From: Streptomyces sp. NBC_01446
Lineage (GTDB): Bacteria > Actinomycetota > Actinomycetes > Streptomycetales > Streptomycetaceae
Assembly: GCF_026340095.1 (NCBI RefSeq)
Contig: NZ_JAPEPO010000001.1
Span: 6,546,001 to 6,610,000, forward strand
Length of the DNA stretch: 64,000 bases
Direction: 5' to 3'
A program made the position numbers and the translations under genes. The notes under the pieces were generated by a model that worked only from the letters and a program-made list of their open reading frames with translations, had not been told where the DNA came from and did no database searches. Of the stretch, positions 25,298-33,457 are shown in pieces (position 1 is the first letter of the stretch; every line of letters begins with the position of its first letter).

Positions 25298-26232
25298 GCG
25301 TTGACCTCCAGGGAAGAGAGCGGGCCGGGGTCGGGGGTGCCGGCCATGTGACAGCGGATCTCCTTCGACGGCGGGCCCGCCGTGCCCCACAGGTCGGACA
25401 GCTCGGGCACGCGCCGCCACACCCGGGCGATCCACGCGTCCTCGACGATCTGCGCGACCTCGGACGTGTACTCGCACACGAGCCCGGACGGGTCGGTGAA
25501 GTAGGAGAAGGTGTTGTTGCCGGGACCGTGGCGGCCCGGCCCCCACTGCGGGTCGATGCCGTGGTGCTTGAGCCGGCCGAGCCCCCGCATGAAGTGGTCG
25601 ACCGAACTCATCTCGTACGCCACGTGGTTGAGGGAAGCCCACTCGGCCTGGTTGAACGCGATGCAGTGGTGGTCGGCGTGGCAGCGCAGGAACGCCATCT
25701 GGTGCTCGGACCAGTCGGAGACGCGCAGCCCGAGGACGTCGCAGTAGAACGCGACGGACGCGTCGATGTCGGCGGTGTTCAGGACGGCGTGCGTGACGCC
25801 GACGGGGACGGCTGCGTCCCTGCCGCGCGGTGCGACCGCCTCGACCTGAGCGCTGATCTCCACGAGCCGCTGCTCGGGGTCGGTGAAGCGCAGGCCGTAG
25901 CCGCCGCCCACCTGGTCGAGCGGCCCGGGGCCGAAGACCGGGGTGATCCCGCGGGCCTCCAGGCGCCGGGCCGCCTCGTCGACCTCGGCGGGCGTGGCGA
26001 CGGCGAACGCGAGCCGGCCCAGTCCCGTGCGGTCCGCGCGGGTGAGGTGCAGGACGTGGTGCTCCTCGCCGGTGCCGCGCAGCCACGCCGCCGCGCCGCG
26101 CTCCGCCTCGACGGTCCGCAGGCCCCAGACCTCCTCGTAGAAGTCGGCGGCCTCGGTGAAGGCGGGGGTGAGCAGCTCGACGTAGCGCAGGGAGCGCAGG
26201 CGGGCGACGGGTCCTGGCGATGGGTGGGGCAT
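25294..26232 (-). CDS. VOC superfamily extradiol ring-cleavage dioxygenase
   Basis: A 312-residue protein with two tandem vicinal-oxygen-chelate modules, as in catechol 2,3-dioxygenase and biphenyl-2,3-diol dioxygenase. Iron ligands are likely the His in VGVTHAVLNTAD, the His in ASLNHVAYEMSSVD and the Glu in SGLVCEYTSEV. It should open a catecholic or related ring next to the diol using Fe(II) and O2. The ATG at 26232 has GGAG upstream; the longer frame to 26457 overlaps the aldehyde dehydrogenase gene and is not needed. Confidence 0.92.
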   Translation of the reverse strand: MPHPSPGPVARLRSLRYVELLTPAFTEAADFYEEVWGLRTVEAERGAAAWLRGTGEEHHVLHLTRADRTGLGRLAFAVATPAEVDEAARRLEARGITPVFGPGPLDQVGGGYGLRFTDPEQRLVEISAQVEAVAPRGRDAAVPVGVTHAVLNTADIDASVAFYCDVLGLRVSDWSEHQMAFLRCHADHHCIAFNQAEWASLNHVAYEMSSVDHFMRGLGRLKHHGIDPQWGPGRHGPGNNTFSYFTDPSGLVCEYTSEVAQIVEDAWIARVWRRVPELSDLWGTAGPPSKEIRCHMAGTPDPGPLSSLEVNA

Positions 26233-26258
26233 GAGTGTCTCCAGACGACGGGGCGCGG

Positions 26259-27746
26259 TCAGTTGGCCCAGGGCAGGGGCGCGTCCGAAGTGCCCCAGTA
26301 CAGGGACTTCTGGCGCTGGTAGGCGCGGATGGCGTCGCGGCCCTTCTCCGTACCGAGACCGCTGTCCTTCACCCCGCTGAACGGGGTGGAGGCGCTGAAC
26401 TGCTTGTACGTGTTGATCCAGACCGTCCCCGCCTCGATCCGGCGGGCCAGGCGCCACGCGGCCCGGTGGTCACGGGTCCAGATCCCGCAGGCGAGCCCGT
26501 AGACGGAGTCGTTCGCCTGGCGGACCAGGTCGTCCTCGTCGTCGTAGGGCAGGGCGACCAGGACGGGCCCGAAGATCTCCTCCTGGCAGGTCCGTGAGGT
26601 GTTGGGGAGCCCGTCGAGGACGGTGGGCAGGTAGTACGCGCCGCCCTGGTACGCGTCGCCCTCGGGCGCCCGGCCGCCGCACAGCACCCGGGCGCCCTCC
26701 GAGCGGGCCAGATCGACGTAGGCGGCGACGGAGTCCCGGTGCCGGTGGTGGACCAGCGGTCCGACCTGGGTGTCGGGGTCCGTGCCGGGACCGACGCGCA
26801 ACTTGCTCACCCGCGCGACGAGTTCGCCGACGAAGCTGTCGTACATCTCGCGCGCGACGAAGAGCCGCGAACCGGCGATGCACGACTGACCGCTGGACGA
26901 GAAGATCCCGAACATCACGCCCGCCAAAGCCTGCTCGACGTCCGCGTCCGCGCGCACGATCGTCGGCGACTTGCCGCCGAGTTCGAGGGAGGCGGGGATC
27001 AGCTTCGAGGCCGCCACCGCCGCGATGGACCGGCCGGTCTCGGTGCCGCCGGTGAAGCCGATCCTGGTCACCAGGGGGTGGTGCACGATCGCGTCCCCGA
27101 CGACCCGGCCGCTGCCGGGCAGGACCGACAGCAGGGCGGTGGGCAGTCCGAGTTCGCCGAGCGCCTGGTGGATCAGGCGCCCGAGCGCGAGGGAGACCAA
27201 CGGGGTCCAGGCGGCGGGCTTGAGCAGGACGGCGTTGCCGCCGGCGAGGGCGGGCGCGATCTTCTGCGCGTCGCTGGCGACCGGCGAGTTCCAGGGGTTG
27301 ATCGCGCCGACGACGCCGATCGGCTCGTACACGCTCATCGTCACGTACGGGCCGCGGGACGGGGTGAGGGTCTCCTCGGCCGTCTCCAGGGCCGCCGCCA
27401 TGTACCGGAAGGTGCCGGCCGCGCTGAGCGCGAGGGCCTTCGTCTCGGTGAGGGTCTTGCCGGTGTCGGCGGTCTGGAGGGCCGCGAGCTCGCCGGCGGC
27501 CCCCTCGGTCAACTCCGCTACGCGGTAGAGGAGTCGGGCCCGCTGGTGGGGGAGGAGATCGCGCCAGGCCGGGTCGGCCACGGCGAGCGCGGCGGCCCGA
27601 GCGGCTTCGTCGACCTCGTCCGCGGACGCGGAGTGGACGGTGGCGAGCACCTCTCCGGTCGCCGGGTCGACGGTCTCGACCGGTTCGCCCGCGCCGCGTC
27701 GCCACTGGCCCGCGATCAGGATGTCGGTGGAGATGTCGTGAGGCAC
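26259..27746 (-). CDS. NAD(P)-dependent aldehyde dehydrogenase
   Basis: A 495-residue member of the ALDH superfamily. The general base Glu is in LELGGKSP, the nucleophilic Cys in SSSGQSCIAGSRLF, and cofactor contacts are in NPWNSP and GFTGGTETG. It is the 5'-most gene of the minus-strand catabolic arm; its promoter faces that of the divergent MFS gene across 282 bases. It may oxidise a ring-cleavage semialdehyde or the aldehyde made by the ThDP decarboxylase encoded further down the operon. Confidence 0.95.
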   Translation of the reverse strand: MPHDISTDILIAGQWRRGAGEPVETVDPATGEVLATVHSASADEVDEAARAAALAVADPAWRDLLPHQRARLLYRVAELTEGAAGELAALQTADTGKTLTETKALALSAAGTFRYMAAALETAEETLTPSRGPYVTMSVYEPIGVVGAINPWNSPVASDAQKIAPALAGGNAVLLKPAAWTPLVSLALGRLIHQALGELGLPTALLSVLPGSGRVVGDAIVHHPLVTRIGFTGGTETGRSIAAVAASKLIPASLELGGKSPTIVRADADVEQALAGVMFGIFSSSGQSCIAGSRLFVAREMYDSFVGELVARVSKLRVGPGTDPDTQVGPLVHHRHRDSVAAYVDLARSEGARVLCGGRAPEGDAYQGGAYYLPTVLDGLPNTSRTCQEEIFGPVLVALPYDDEDDLVRQANDSVYGLACGIWTRDHRAAWRLARRIEAGTVWINTYKQFSASTPFSGVKDSGLGTEKGRDAIRAYQRQKSLYWGTSDAPLPWAN

Positions 27747-27832
27747 GGGCGGGACCTCCAGGGGTCTACGGCCTTCGGGAGAGGGGGGTGGAACGTTCAG
27801 CGCGGCGATGCCTGAGCGCTGAAGTGCTAGAA

Positions 27833-27968
27833 ATCTAAGGGCTTAAGTAATTTCCCGCAAGACCCCCGGGTGAAGCAGTTGGCGCAGGGTGCCCGAGGTC
27901 GGTTGCGTGAAGGTAAAGGTCAAGTCACCGTGGATGTATCTAAGCCATTAACCATTGACCACTTAGAT
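27833..27968. promoter_or_regulatory. Divergent promoter region with ATCTAAG / CTTAGAT repeats
   Basis: The heptamer ATCTAAG occurs at 27833-27839 and 27938-27944, and its complement CTTAGAT at 27962-27968, forming a 7-17-7 inverted repeat. CTTAAG at 27842-27847 adds a near half-site. This AT-rich patch stands out in a 70%-plus GC context between divergent catabolic genes. A MarR- or GntR-family operator is likely. Confidence 0.55.
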
Positions 27969-28028
27969 AAGTCCTCCTAGTGTCTGCGCAACTCCTCTGT
28001 TCGCGTTGCCGCGGAAGGACCCACCCTC

Positions 28029-29390
28029 ATGACGACTGTGGCCAAGCCAGGTCTCGGCTCGATAGCCGCCCGACTCGAACGACTTCCACAATCCCGATGG
28101 CACGTGAAGGTCAGATTCCTGATCGGTGCCGTCACCTTCTTCGAAGCGTTCGACCAGCTCCTCTCCGCGTCGGCGCTGCCCGTCCTGATGAAGGACTGGC
28201 ACCTGAGCACGGGCCAGGCGACCTTCGCCATCACCGCGGGATCCGTGGGCATGCTCCTGGGCGCCCTGGTCGCCGGGTGGATGGGAGACCGCGTCGGCCG
28301 CGTGCGCACCGTGGCCCTCGGCGTCGCCGTCACCGCGCTCGCGAGCCTTGCGGTGGCCTTCTCGAACAACATCGAGATGTTCTCGCTGTTCCGCTTCGTG
28401 CAGGGCCTCGGCATCGGCGGCGTCGTCCCCGTGGCGGCCACGTACATCAACGAGATCGCCCGCTCCGACAAGCGCGGCCGGTTCGTCCTGCTCTACGAGA
28501 TGATCTTCCCGCTCGGACTGGCCGTGGCCACCCTGGTCGCCGTATGGGTGGTGCCGACCTTCGGCTGGCGCGCCATGTTCGTGATCGGCGCCCTGCCCGT
28601 CCTGCTCGCCGTCGCCCTGCCCAAGAAGGTCGTCGAGTCGCCCCGCTGGCTGCTCTCCCAAGGCCGTACCGAAGAGGCCGAGCAGGTCATCGCCCGCATC
28701 GAGGCGGAGGTCGCGGCCGCCACCGGCGCGGAGCTCCCAGAGCCGGCCGAGGCCCGCGCCGAGGACACCGCCCGGGGCCGCCTGCGGGAGCTGTTCACCG
28801 GCCGGTACCTGCGCCGCACGACCGTGCTCTCCGGGCTCTGGTTCGTCGCGTACTACGTCAACCACGGCATCTCCACCTGGCTGCCGTCGCTCTACACCAA
28901 GCACTTCGGGCTCGACCTGACCACCGCGCTCGAGTACACGCTGCTCAGCAACGTGACGGGCCTCCTCGGCACCTTCGCCGTCGCCCTCGTCATCGACCGC
29001 GTCGGCCGGCGCCCCTCCCTCGTGGCAGCACTCCTCGGCAGCGCACTCACCCTCGCGACGCTCGCCCTGGTCGGCGCGACCTCGGGCGGTCAGGTCGCGA
29101 TCTTCGCCTCCTGCACGACGTTCTTCGTCTACGCCATCAACGCGGGCCTGTACCTGTACTCGCCCGAGCTGTACCCGACGCGCAACCGCGCCAAGGGCGC
29201 CGCGTTCGGCGGCCTGTGGAACCGCCTCGGCGTCATCCTGGGCCCGATCACAGTCGGCGCGATCATCGGCGGGGGCGGCAGCCTGACGCTCGTCTTCGCC
29301 CAGCTCGCCGTGGTCGCGGCGGTGGGCGCGGTGATCGCCCTCTTCGCGGTGGAGACGAAGGGGAAGACACTGGAGGAGCTCAACTCCTGA
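28029..29390 (+). CDS. MFS transporter (sugar/aromatic acid:H+ symporter type)
   Basis: A 453-residue major facilitator with cytoplasmic signature GDRVGRVRTVALG, VESPRWLLSQGR after helix 6, PELYPTRNRAKGAAFG near helix 11 and ETKGKTLEEL at the end. These features mark the sugar/aromatic-acid porter group (AAHS-like), different from the anion:cation symporter encoded at the other end of the cluster. It may import a related substrate. It is divergent from the aldehyde dehydrogenase operon, sharing the repeat-rich control region, and is closed by a hairpin. Confidence 0.92.
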   Translation: MTTVAKPGLGSIAARLERLPQSRWHVKVRFLIGAVTFFEAFDQLLSASALPVLMKDWHLSTGQATFAITAGSVGMLLGALVAGWMGDRVGRVRTVALGVAVTALASLAVAFSNNIEMFSLFRFVQGLGIGGVVPVAATYINEIARSDKRGRFVLLYEMIFPLGLAVATLVAVWVVPTFGWRAMFVIGALPVLLAVALPKKVVESPRWLLSQGRTEEAEQVIARIEAEVAAATGAELPEPAEARAEDTARGRLRELFTGRYLRRTTVLSGLWFVAYYVNHGISTWLPSLYTKHFGLDLTTALEYTLLSNVTGLLGTFAVALVIDRVGRRPSLVAALLGSALTLATLALVGATSGGQVAIFASCTTFFVYAINAGLYLYSPELYPTRNRAKGAAFGGLWNRLGVILGPITVGAIIGGGGSLTLVFAQLAVVAAVGAVIALFAVETKGKTLEELNS

Positions 29391-29427
29391 CCTTCCGAAC
29401 TCCCGGCAGATGCCGGGGTGTTCGGTG

Positions 29428-29460
29428 CCGGGTCTCTCGCAGGGGCTGCGAGGGACCCGG
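29428..29460 (+). terminator. Stem-loop terminator after the MFS gene
   Basis: A 15-bp stem (CCGGGTCTCTCGCAG / CTGCGAGGGACCCGG, one G-T pair) starts 38 bases past the stop. It also lies beyond the convergent TetR-MarR gene end. Confidence 0.8.
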
Positions 29461-29472
29461 CTCTCTGTGTCT

Positions 29473-29530
29473 CCGGATGTCTCCGGGTCCGTCAGTGACC
29501 GCCGGATGTCTCCGGGTCCGTCAGTGACCG
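29473..29530. repeat. Two exact 29-bp tandem copies across the 3' end of the TetR-MarR gene
   Basis: Copy 1 is 29473-29501 and copy 2 is 29502-29530, identical over 29 bases. Because 29 is not a multiple of three, the second pass is read in another frame and supplies the TGA stop of the fusion regulator. Confidence 0.85.
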
Positions 29531-30631
29531 CCGCAGGCTGCCGAGCAGCGCGGCGAGCTGCCGTTGATCACCCGGCACGAGCCCGGCGAGCAGTTCCCGT
29601 TCGTGCGTGCGGCGGTCCTCGGACACGCGGCCGACCAGGTCGAGCCCGGCCGGGGTGAGGCTCAGATGGACGATGCGTCGGTCCTGGCCGTCCCGCTCGC
29701 GGGTGAGGAGACCGGCCTCCACCAGGCGGTCCGCGTGCTGGGTGACGCCGCCCGCGCTGACCGCGCCGGCCGCGGCGATCTCGCCCATCGTGCGCCGGTA
29801 GGGGGCGCCCACCGTCCGCAGGGCGGCCAGCACCTCGAAGGCGGCCAGGCTGATGCCGTGCCGTTTCACGACGCGGCCGATCAGGGTCCGGTAGCGCGCG
29901 GTGCAGTCGTTCAGCGCGGCGAATACCGCCGGAGCGGACGCGCCGGGAGCCTCGCGCACGGGCGGCCGGGGCGCCGTCTCAAGGTCCGGCTCGGGGGCCG
30001 GCTCGGGTACCCGCCCGGTCAGCGCCGCCGTCAGGACGTCCGCGAGGACGGGCTCCAGGGTGTCCGTCGGCACCGACGTGGCCGGTTCGTGGGCGAACAG
30101 ATAACGCTCCATGATCACGCCGAAGAGGATGCTGCGGATCATGGCGATCCGCGCGTCCGCCGCGTCGCAGTCGCCGAGCAGTCGCCGCAGGGGCTCGCTC
30201 ACCTGCCGGTCGAGGACCGTGGACAGCAGCTCGGCGCTGGGGGGATGGCTGAGCCCCGAGCGGATCAGCGCAGGCCAGGGGTCGTGCGCGGGGAGCCGGT
30301 CCCAGCGGTCGAGATAGTCGCGGGCGAGCGCGTGCGGCAGCTCGTCCCGGCCGACCGAGGGGTCGTCGAGCACGCCCTCGGTGACCCCGGTCCCGCCGCC
30401 GACGACCTCACGGAACAGTCCGTCCTTCGAGCCGAAGTACGCCATGACCAGGCCGGGGGTGACGCCCGCCTCGGCGGCGATGGCCCGGATGCCGACCCCC
30501 TTGTAGCCCTGGGCCGCGAACAGCCGACGGGCCGCCGCCAGCACGGCGCCGCGCCGCCCCTCGGGGTCGTGGGAGCGGCCGCGACGAGGCTCGGGGGCGG
30601 TCCGGTCCGGGGTGCTGTGCTCTGCGTCCAC
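29492..30631 (-). CDS. TetR-MarR fusion transcriptional regulator
   Basis: One continuous 379-residue frame starting with GTG holds two complete regulators. Residues about 25-75 are a TetR helix-turn-helix (GYKGVGIRAIAAEAGVTPGL, AYFGSKDGLF), followed by a TetR-type ligand domain to about 210. A Pro/Glu linker of 30 residues leads to a MarR domain: HGISLAAFEVLAALR, then SAGGVTQHADRLVEAGLL and ERDGQDRRIVHLSLTPAG. Such a protein could bind two operator types or sense two ligands. TetR-like half-sites and a 14-bp repeat array lie upstream, suggesting autoregulation. The C-terminal end is set by a tandem duplication. Confidence 0.88.
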   Translation of the reverse strand: MDAEHSTPDRTAPEPRRGRSHDPEGRRGAVLAAARRLFAAQGYKGVGIRAIAAEAGVTPGLVMAYFGSKDGLFREVVGGGTGVTEGVLDDPSVGRDELPHALARDYLDRWDRLPAHDPWPALIRSGLSHPPSAELLSTVLDRQVSEPLRRLLGDCDAADARIAMIRSILFGVIMERYLFAHEPATSVPTDTLEPVLADVLTAALTGRVPEPAPEPDLETAPRPPVREAPGASAPAVFAALNDCTARYRTLIGRVVKRHGISLAAFEVLAALRTVGAPYRRTMGEIAAAGAVSAGGVTQHADRLVEAGLLTRERDGQDRRIVHLSLTPAGLDLVGRVSEDRRTHERELLAGLVPGDQRQLAALLGSLRRSLTDPETSGGH

Positions 30632-30641
30632 GTGCCTCAGA

Positions 30642-30656
30642 TTAAACGAGTGTTCA
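30642..30656. promoter_or_regulatory. TetR-type imperfect palindrome before the TetR-MarR gene
   Basis: TTAAACGAGTGTTCA ends 11 bases from the GTG start; reading outward, GTTTAA and GAACA form imperfect dyad arms. This is a common layout for TetR autorepression. Confidence 0.45.
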
Positions 30657-30760
30657 GAATGGGGCGTTCGGGCCGGTCGTATGGGGCGACCCGCCCGGGA
30701 CAGCAGCGCCGCCGCGCGCCCGGGCCGCCATCGCCGGACCGGCGCGTCCTAGCGGGGCAC

Positions 30761-30802
30761 GTTTAAAAACAGCCGTTCAAAAACGCCCGTTCAAAAACGG
30801 CT
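30761..30802. repeat. Three 14-bp direct repeats (GTTYAAAAAC core)
   Basis: GTTTAAAAACAGCC, GTTCAAAAACGCCC and GTTCAAAAACGGCT follow one another with an exact 14-bp period at 30761, 30775 and 30789. They lie 130-170 bases upstream of the TetR-MarR start and touch the XdhC-gene stop. The spacing suggests stepwise protein binding. Confidence 0.7.
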
Positions 30803-31896
30803 CACGACGCGTGCACCGGCCCCGCGAGGCCGCTCAGCGCCCGTCCGCTGCCGCCCCGCCGCACGGCGATGAGCTCCGCCGCGATGGACACGGCCGTCTC
30901 CTCCGGCCCGCGCCCGCCGAGATCGAGGCCGATCGGTGAGCGCAGACGCGCCAGTTCGGCCTCGCCGAGCCCCGCGGACCGCAGCCGTGCCAGCCGGTCC
31001 TCGTGCGTGCGCCGGCTGCCCATGGCGCCCACGTACCCGGCCCTGCTGCGCAGCGCCAGTTCGAGGACGGGCACGTCGAAGCGGGCGTCATGGGTCAGCA
31101 CGCACACGGCGGTGGCCGCGTCGACCTGGTCCTCGTGTGCCGCGAACCAGCGGTGCGGCCAGTCCACGACGACCTCGTGCGCCTCGGGGAAGCGCGCTGC
31201 CGTCGCGAAGACGGGACGGGCGTCGCACACGGTCACCCGGTGTCCGAGCAGTGCTCCGATCCGCACGAGGGGGCGCGCGAACTCGACCGCCCCGCACACC
31301 AGGAGGTGCGGCGGCGCCCCGAAGACCTGCACGAACAGCTCCCGCTCGGGCGCGCACGACGGGTCCGGGCCCGGCTCGCCGACGCGTACGAGGCCGCTCG
31401 TGCCACGGGCGAGCAGCGCTTCGGCGGCCTGGGCCGCGGCCCGGTCGAGCCGTGCGTCGCCCAGCGACCCGCTCACCCCGGAATCACCCACGGCGAGGCT
31501 TCCCGGCCCGCCCTCCGTCGGTGTCACCAGTGCCACCGGGACATGAGCCGCGAGGTCGGCGGCCACCCGGGCGAGCGGTGCGGCGGCGGTGACCTCGCGG
31601 ATCAGCACCTCTATGGTTCCGCCGCAGGTCAGGCCCACCGAGAAGGCGTCGTCGTCGCTGACCCCGTACGTCTCGCGGGCGGGCCCCGCACCGGCGAGGA
31701 CGTCCTCCGCGACCGCGCACACCGCGGCCTCCACGCAGCCGCCGGAGACGCTGCCGACGACGCGGCCGTCCTCGGCGACCAGCATCGACGTACCCGCGGC
31801 GTGCGGGGCGGAGCCCCAGGTGTGGACGACCGTCGCCATCGCGAAGCGGGTCGTGGAGGCCTGCCACGCGGCTGCCTGGTCGATCACGTGTCGCAT
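30802..31896 (-). CDS. XdhC/CoxI family molybdenum cofactor maturation protein
   Basis: A 364-residue XdhC-family protein: N-terminal XdhC_CoxI domain (VVHTWGSAPHAAGTSMLV, GSVSGGCVEAAV, VGLTCGGTIEVLI) and C-terminal Rossmann-like domain (HLLVCGAVEFARPL, YVGAMGSRRTHEDR). XdhC proteins bind and sulfurate the Mo cofactor and load it into xanthine-dehydrogenase-type enzymes. It is divergent from the molybdenum hydroxylase operon, its evident client. The ATG at 31896 has GAGGTGAG upstream; the longer frame to 31941 lacks support. Confidence 0.92.
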   Translation of the reverse strand: MRHVIDQAAAWQASTTRFAMATVVHTWGSAPHAAGTSMLVAEDGRVVGSVSGGCVEAAVCAVAEDVLAGAGPARETYGVSDDDAFSVGLTCGGTIEVLIREVTAAAPLARVAADLAAHVPVALVTPTEGGPGSLAVGDSGVSGSLGDARLDRAAAQAAEALLARGTSGLVRVGEPGPDPSCAPERELFVQVFGAPPHLLVCGAVEFARPLVRIGALLGHRVTVCDARPVFATAARFPEAHEVVVDWPHRWFAAHEDQVDAATAVCVLTHDARFDVPVLELALRSRAGYVGAMGSRRTHEDRLARLRSAGLGEAELARLRSPIGLDLGGRGPEETAVSIAAELIAVRRGGSGRALSGLAGPVHAS

Positions 31897-31946
31897 GTCT
31901 CTCACCTCGAGCACATCGAATCGGCTGCACCCTCTTGCCAAGGAGA

Positions 31947-31980
31947 AACTTTAGTGTAAATCATTTTAGGCATTAGATAG
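31947..31980. promoter_or_regulatory. AT-rich operator-like patch upstream of the molybdenum hydroxylase operon
   Basis: This 34-base, very AT-rich stretch holds CTTTAG at its left and TTAGATA (31973-31979) at its right, with a TTTAGG between. Read on the minus strand it begins TATCTAATGCC, similar to TATCTAAGCC at 27937. It lies between divergent xdhC-type and CoxM-type genes. Confidence 0.45.
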
Positions 31981-32013
31981 ATGCGTCGACCCGAGAGGCC
32001 TGGTGGAAGCCGG

Positions 32014-32883
32014 TTGAAACCGACACCCTTTGACTACAGCGCTCCAGGCAGTGTCGGCGAGGTGCTTGCCCTCCTCGCCGACGAGGAGCGGGAGGCCAAG
32101 GTCCTGGCCGGCGGCCAGTCCCTGATCCCCATGCTCAGCATGCGCCTCGCCCGCCCGGGGCTGCTCGTCGACATCACGCGGGTCCCCGGCCTCGACCGCC
32201 TGTACGCCGACGCGTCGGGCGCCCTGCACATCGGCGCCGCCGTCCGCCAGTCCCGGGCCGCGGACGACCCCGTGGTGCGCGACGGGTGGCCCCTGCTGGC
32301 GGCGGCGATCCGGCGCATCGGGCACCCGCAGATCCGCCACCGCGGCACGGTCTGCGGCAGCCTCGCGCACCACGACCCCGCCGCCGAACTGCCGGCCGCC
32401 GCGCTCGCCCTCGACGCCCGCTTCGTGATCGCCGGACCCGGCGGCACTCGTACCGTCGGCGCCGCCGACTTCTTCGTGGCCACCTTCCAGACCGCCGTGG
32501 CGCCCGACGAGCTCCTCACCGAGGTCGTCCTGCCGCCCCGGGCCGGTGACGGCTGGGCCTTCGAGGAACTCGCCCGCAGACACGGCGACTTCGCCACCGT
32601 CGGTGTCGCGGTCACCCTGCGCCGGGCGCCGGACCGGCGCACGGTCGCCGCCGCCCGCGCTGTCTTCTGCGGCGCGGGCCCCGTACCCGTCCGCCTGCCC
32701 GCCGTCGAGGAGGCGCTGACCGGGACCGACGCGGGTGCGGCGGCCCTCGACGCGGCCGCGTCCGCCGCGCTCGCCGGGCTCATGCCCGCCGACGATGTCC
32801 ACGCCACGGCCGCCTACCGCCGCGAGGCCGCCGCCCACCTCCTCGTCCGTGCCTGCACCCTCGCCTGGGAGCGCTGCTCATGA
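32014..32883 (+). CDS. FAD-binding medium subunit of a xanthine dehydrogenase-family molybdenum hydroxylase (CoxM-like)
   Basis: About 289 residues. The FAD-binding motif AGGQSLIPMLSMRLA and the second contact HRGTVCGSLAHHDPAAELP are typical of CoxM. It carries electrons from the iron-sulfur subunit to an acceptor through FAD. I prefer the TTG at 32014 (KPTPFDYSAPGS, the usual family start) with GGTGGAAG upstream; an ATG at 31981 adds 11 basic residues and has no ribosome site. ATGA overlap with the next gene. Confidence 0.9.
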   Translation: MKPTPFDYSAPGSVGEVLALLADEEREAKVLAGGQSLIPMLSMRLARPGLLVDITRVPGLDRLYADASGALHIGAAVRQSRAADDPVVRDGWPLLAAAIRRIGHPQIRHRGTVCGSLAHHDPAAELPAAALALDARFVIAGPGGTRTVGAADFFVATFQTAVAPDELLTEVVLPPRAGDGWAFEELARRHGDFATVGVAVTLRRAPDRRTVAAARAVFCGAGPVPVRLPAVEEALTGTDAGAAALDAAASAALAGLMPADDVHATAAYRREAAAHLLVRACTLAWERCS

Positions 32884-33452
32884 CCACCGACCTCGCCACC
32901 TCCGACCCGGCGACGGCCACGCACGCCGCCCCGCCGCCGCTCGCCGAACCCTCCGGCTGGCACGAGATCCGCCTGACCGTCAACGGCGCGCCCGTGACCG
33001 CCCAGGTGGAGTCCCGGCTGCTGCTCAGCGACTTCCTGCGGGACCGGCTGCGCCTCACCGGCACCCACGTCGGCTGCGAGCACGGCGTCTGCGGCGCCTG
33101 CACCGTCCTCGTCGACGGGGAGCCGGCGCGCTCCTGCCTGACCCTGGCGGTGCAGTGCGCGGGCGCCGAGCTGCGCACGGTCGAGGGCCTCGCCCCCGGG
33201 GACGCCCCGCTCACCCCCGTACAGCGGGCGTTCCACGAGTGCCACGGGATGCAGTGCGGCTTCTGCACCCCCGGATTCGTGATGACGGCGACCGCGCTGA
33301 CCGAACAGCCCCAGCGGCCCGACGCGGCTGATGTCGCCGACGCCCTCAGCGGACACCTGTGCCGCTGCACGGGCTACCGCAACATCCGCCGTGCCGTGTG
33401 CCAGGCGCTGGACGAGCGCTTCGCCGACGGCCCCGCCGGGCGGGGGGAGTGA
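32880..33452 (+). CDS. [2Fe-2S] small subunit of molybdenum hydroxylase (CoxS-like)
   Basis: A 190-residue protein with the two [2Fe-2S] motifs of the xanthine oxidase family. A plant-ferredoxin-type site reads CEHGVCGACTVLVDGE plus a later Cys, and a helical-domain site reads CGFCTPG...CRCTGYRNI. A Pro/Ala-rich 25-residue leader precedes the fold. It shuttles electrons between the molybdenum and FAD subunits. Its stop overlaps the start region of the large subunit gene. Confidence 0.95.
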   Translation: MTTDLATSDPATATHAAPPPLAEPSGWHEIRLTVNGAPVTAQVESRLLLSDFLRDRLRLTGTHVGCEHGVCGACTVLVDGEPARSCLTLAVQCAGAELRTVEGLAPGDAPLTPVQRAFHECHGMQCGFCTPGFVMTATALTEQPQRPDAADVADALSGHLCRCTGYRNIRRAVCQALDERFADGPAGRGE

Positions 33453-33457
33453 CCCGT

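Noticed and set aside
30761..30802. Short repeats considered as a CRISPR array
   Set aside because: Unit of 14 bp without spacers and no cas genes; the lone Cas4-like nuclease is 22 kb away.
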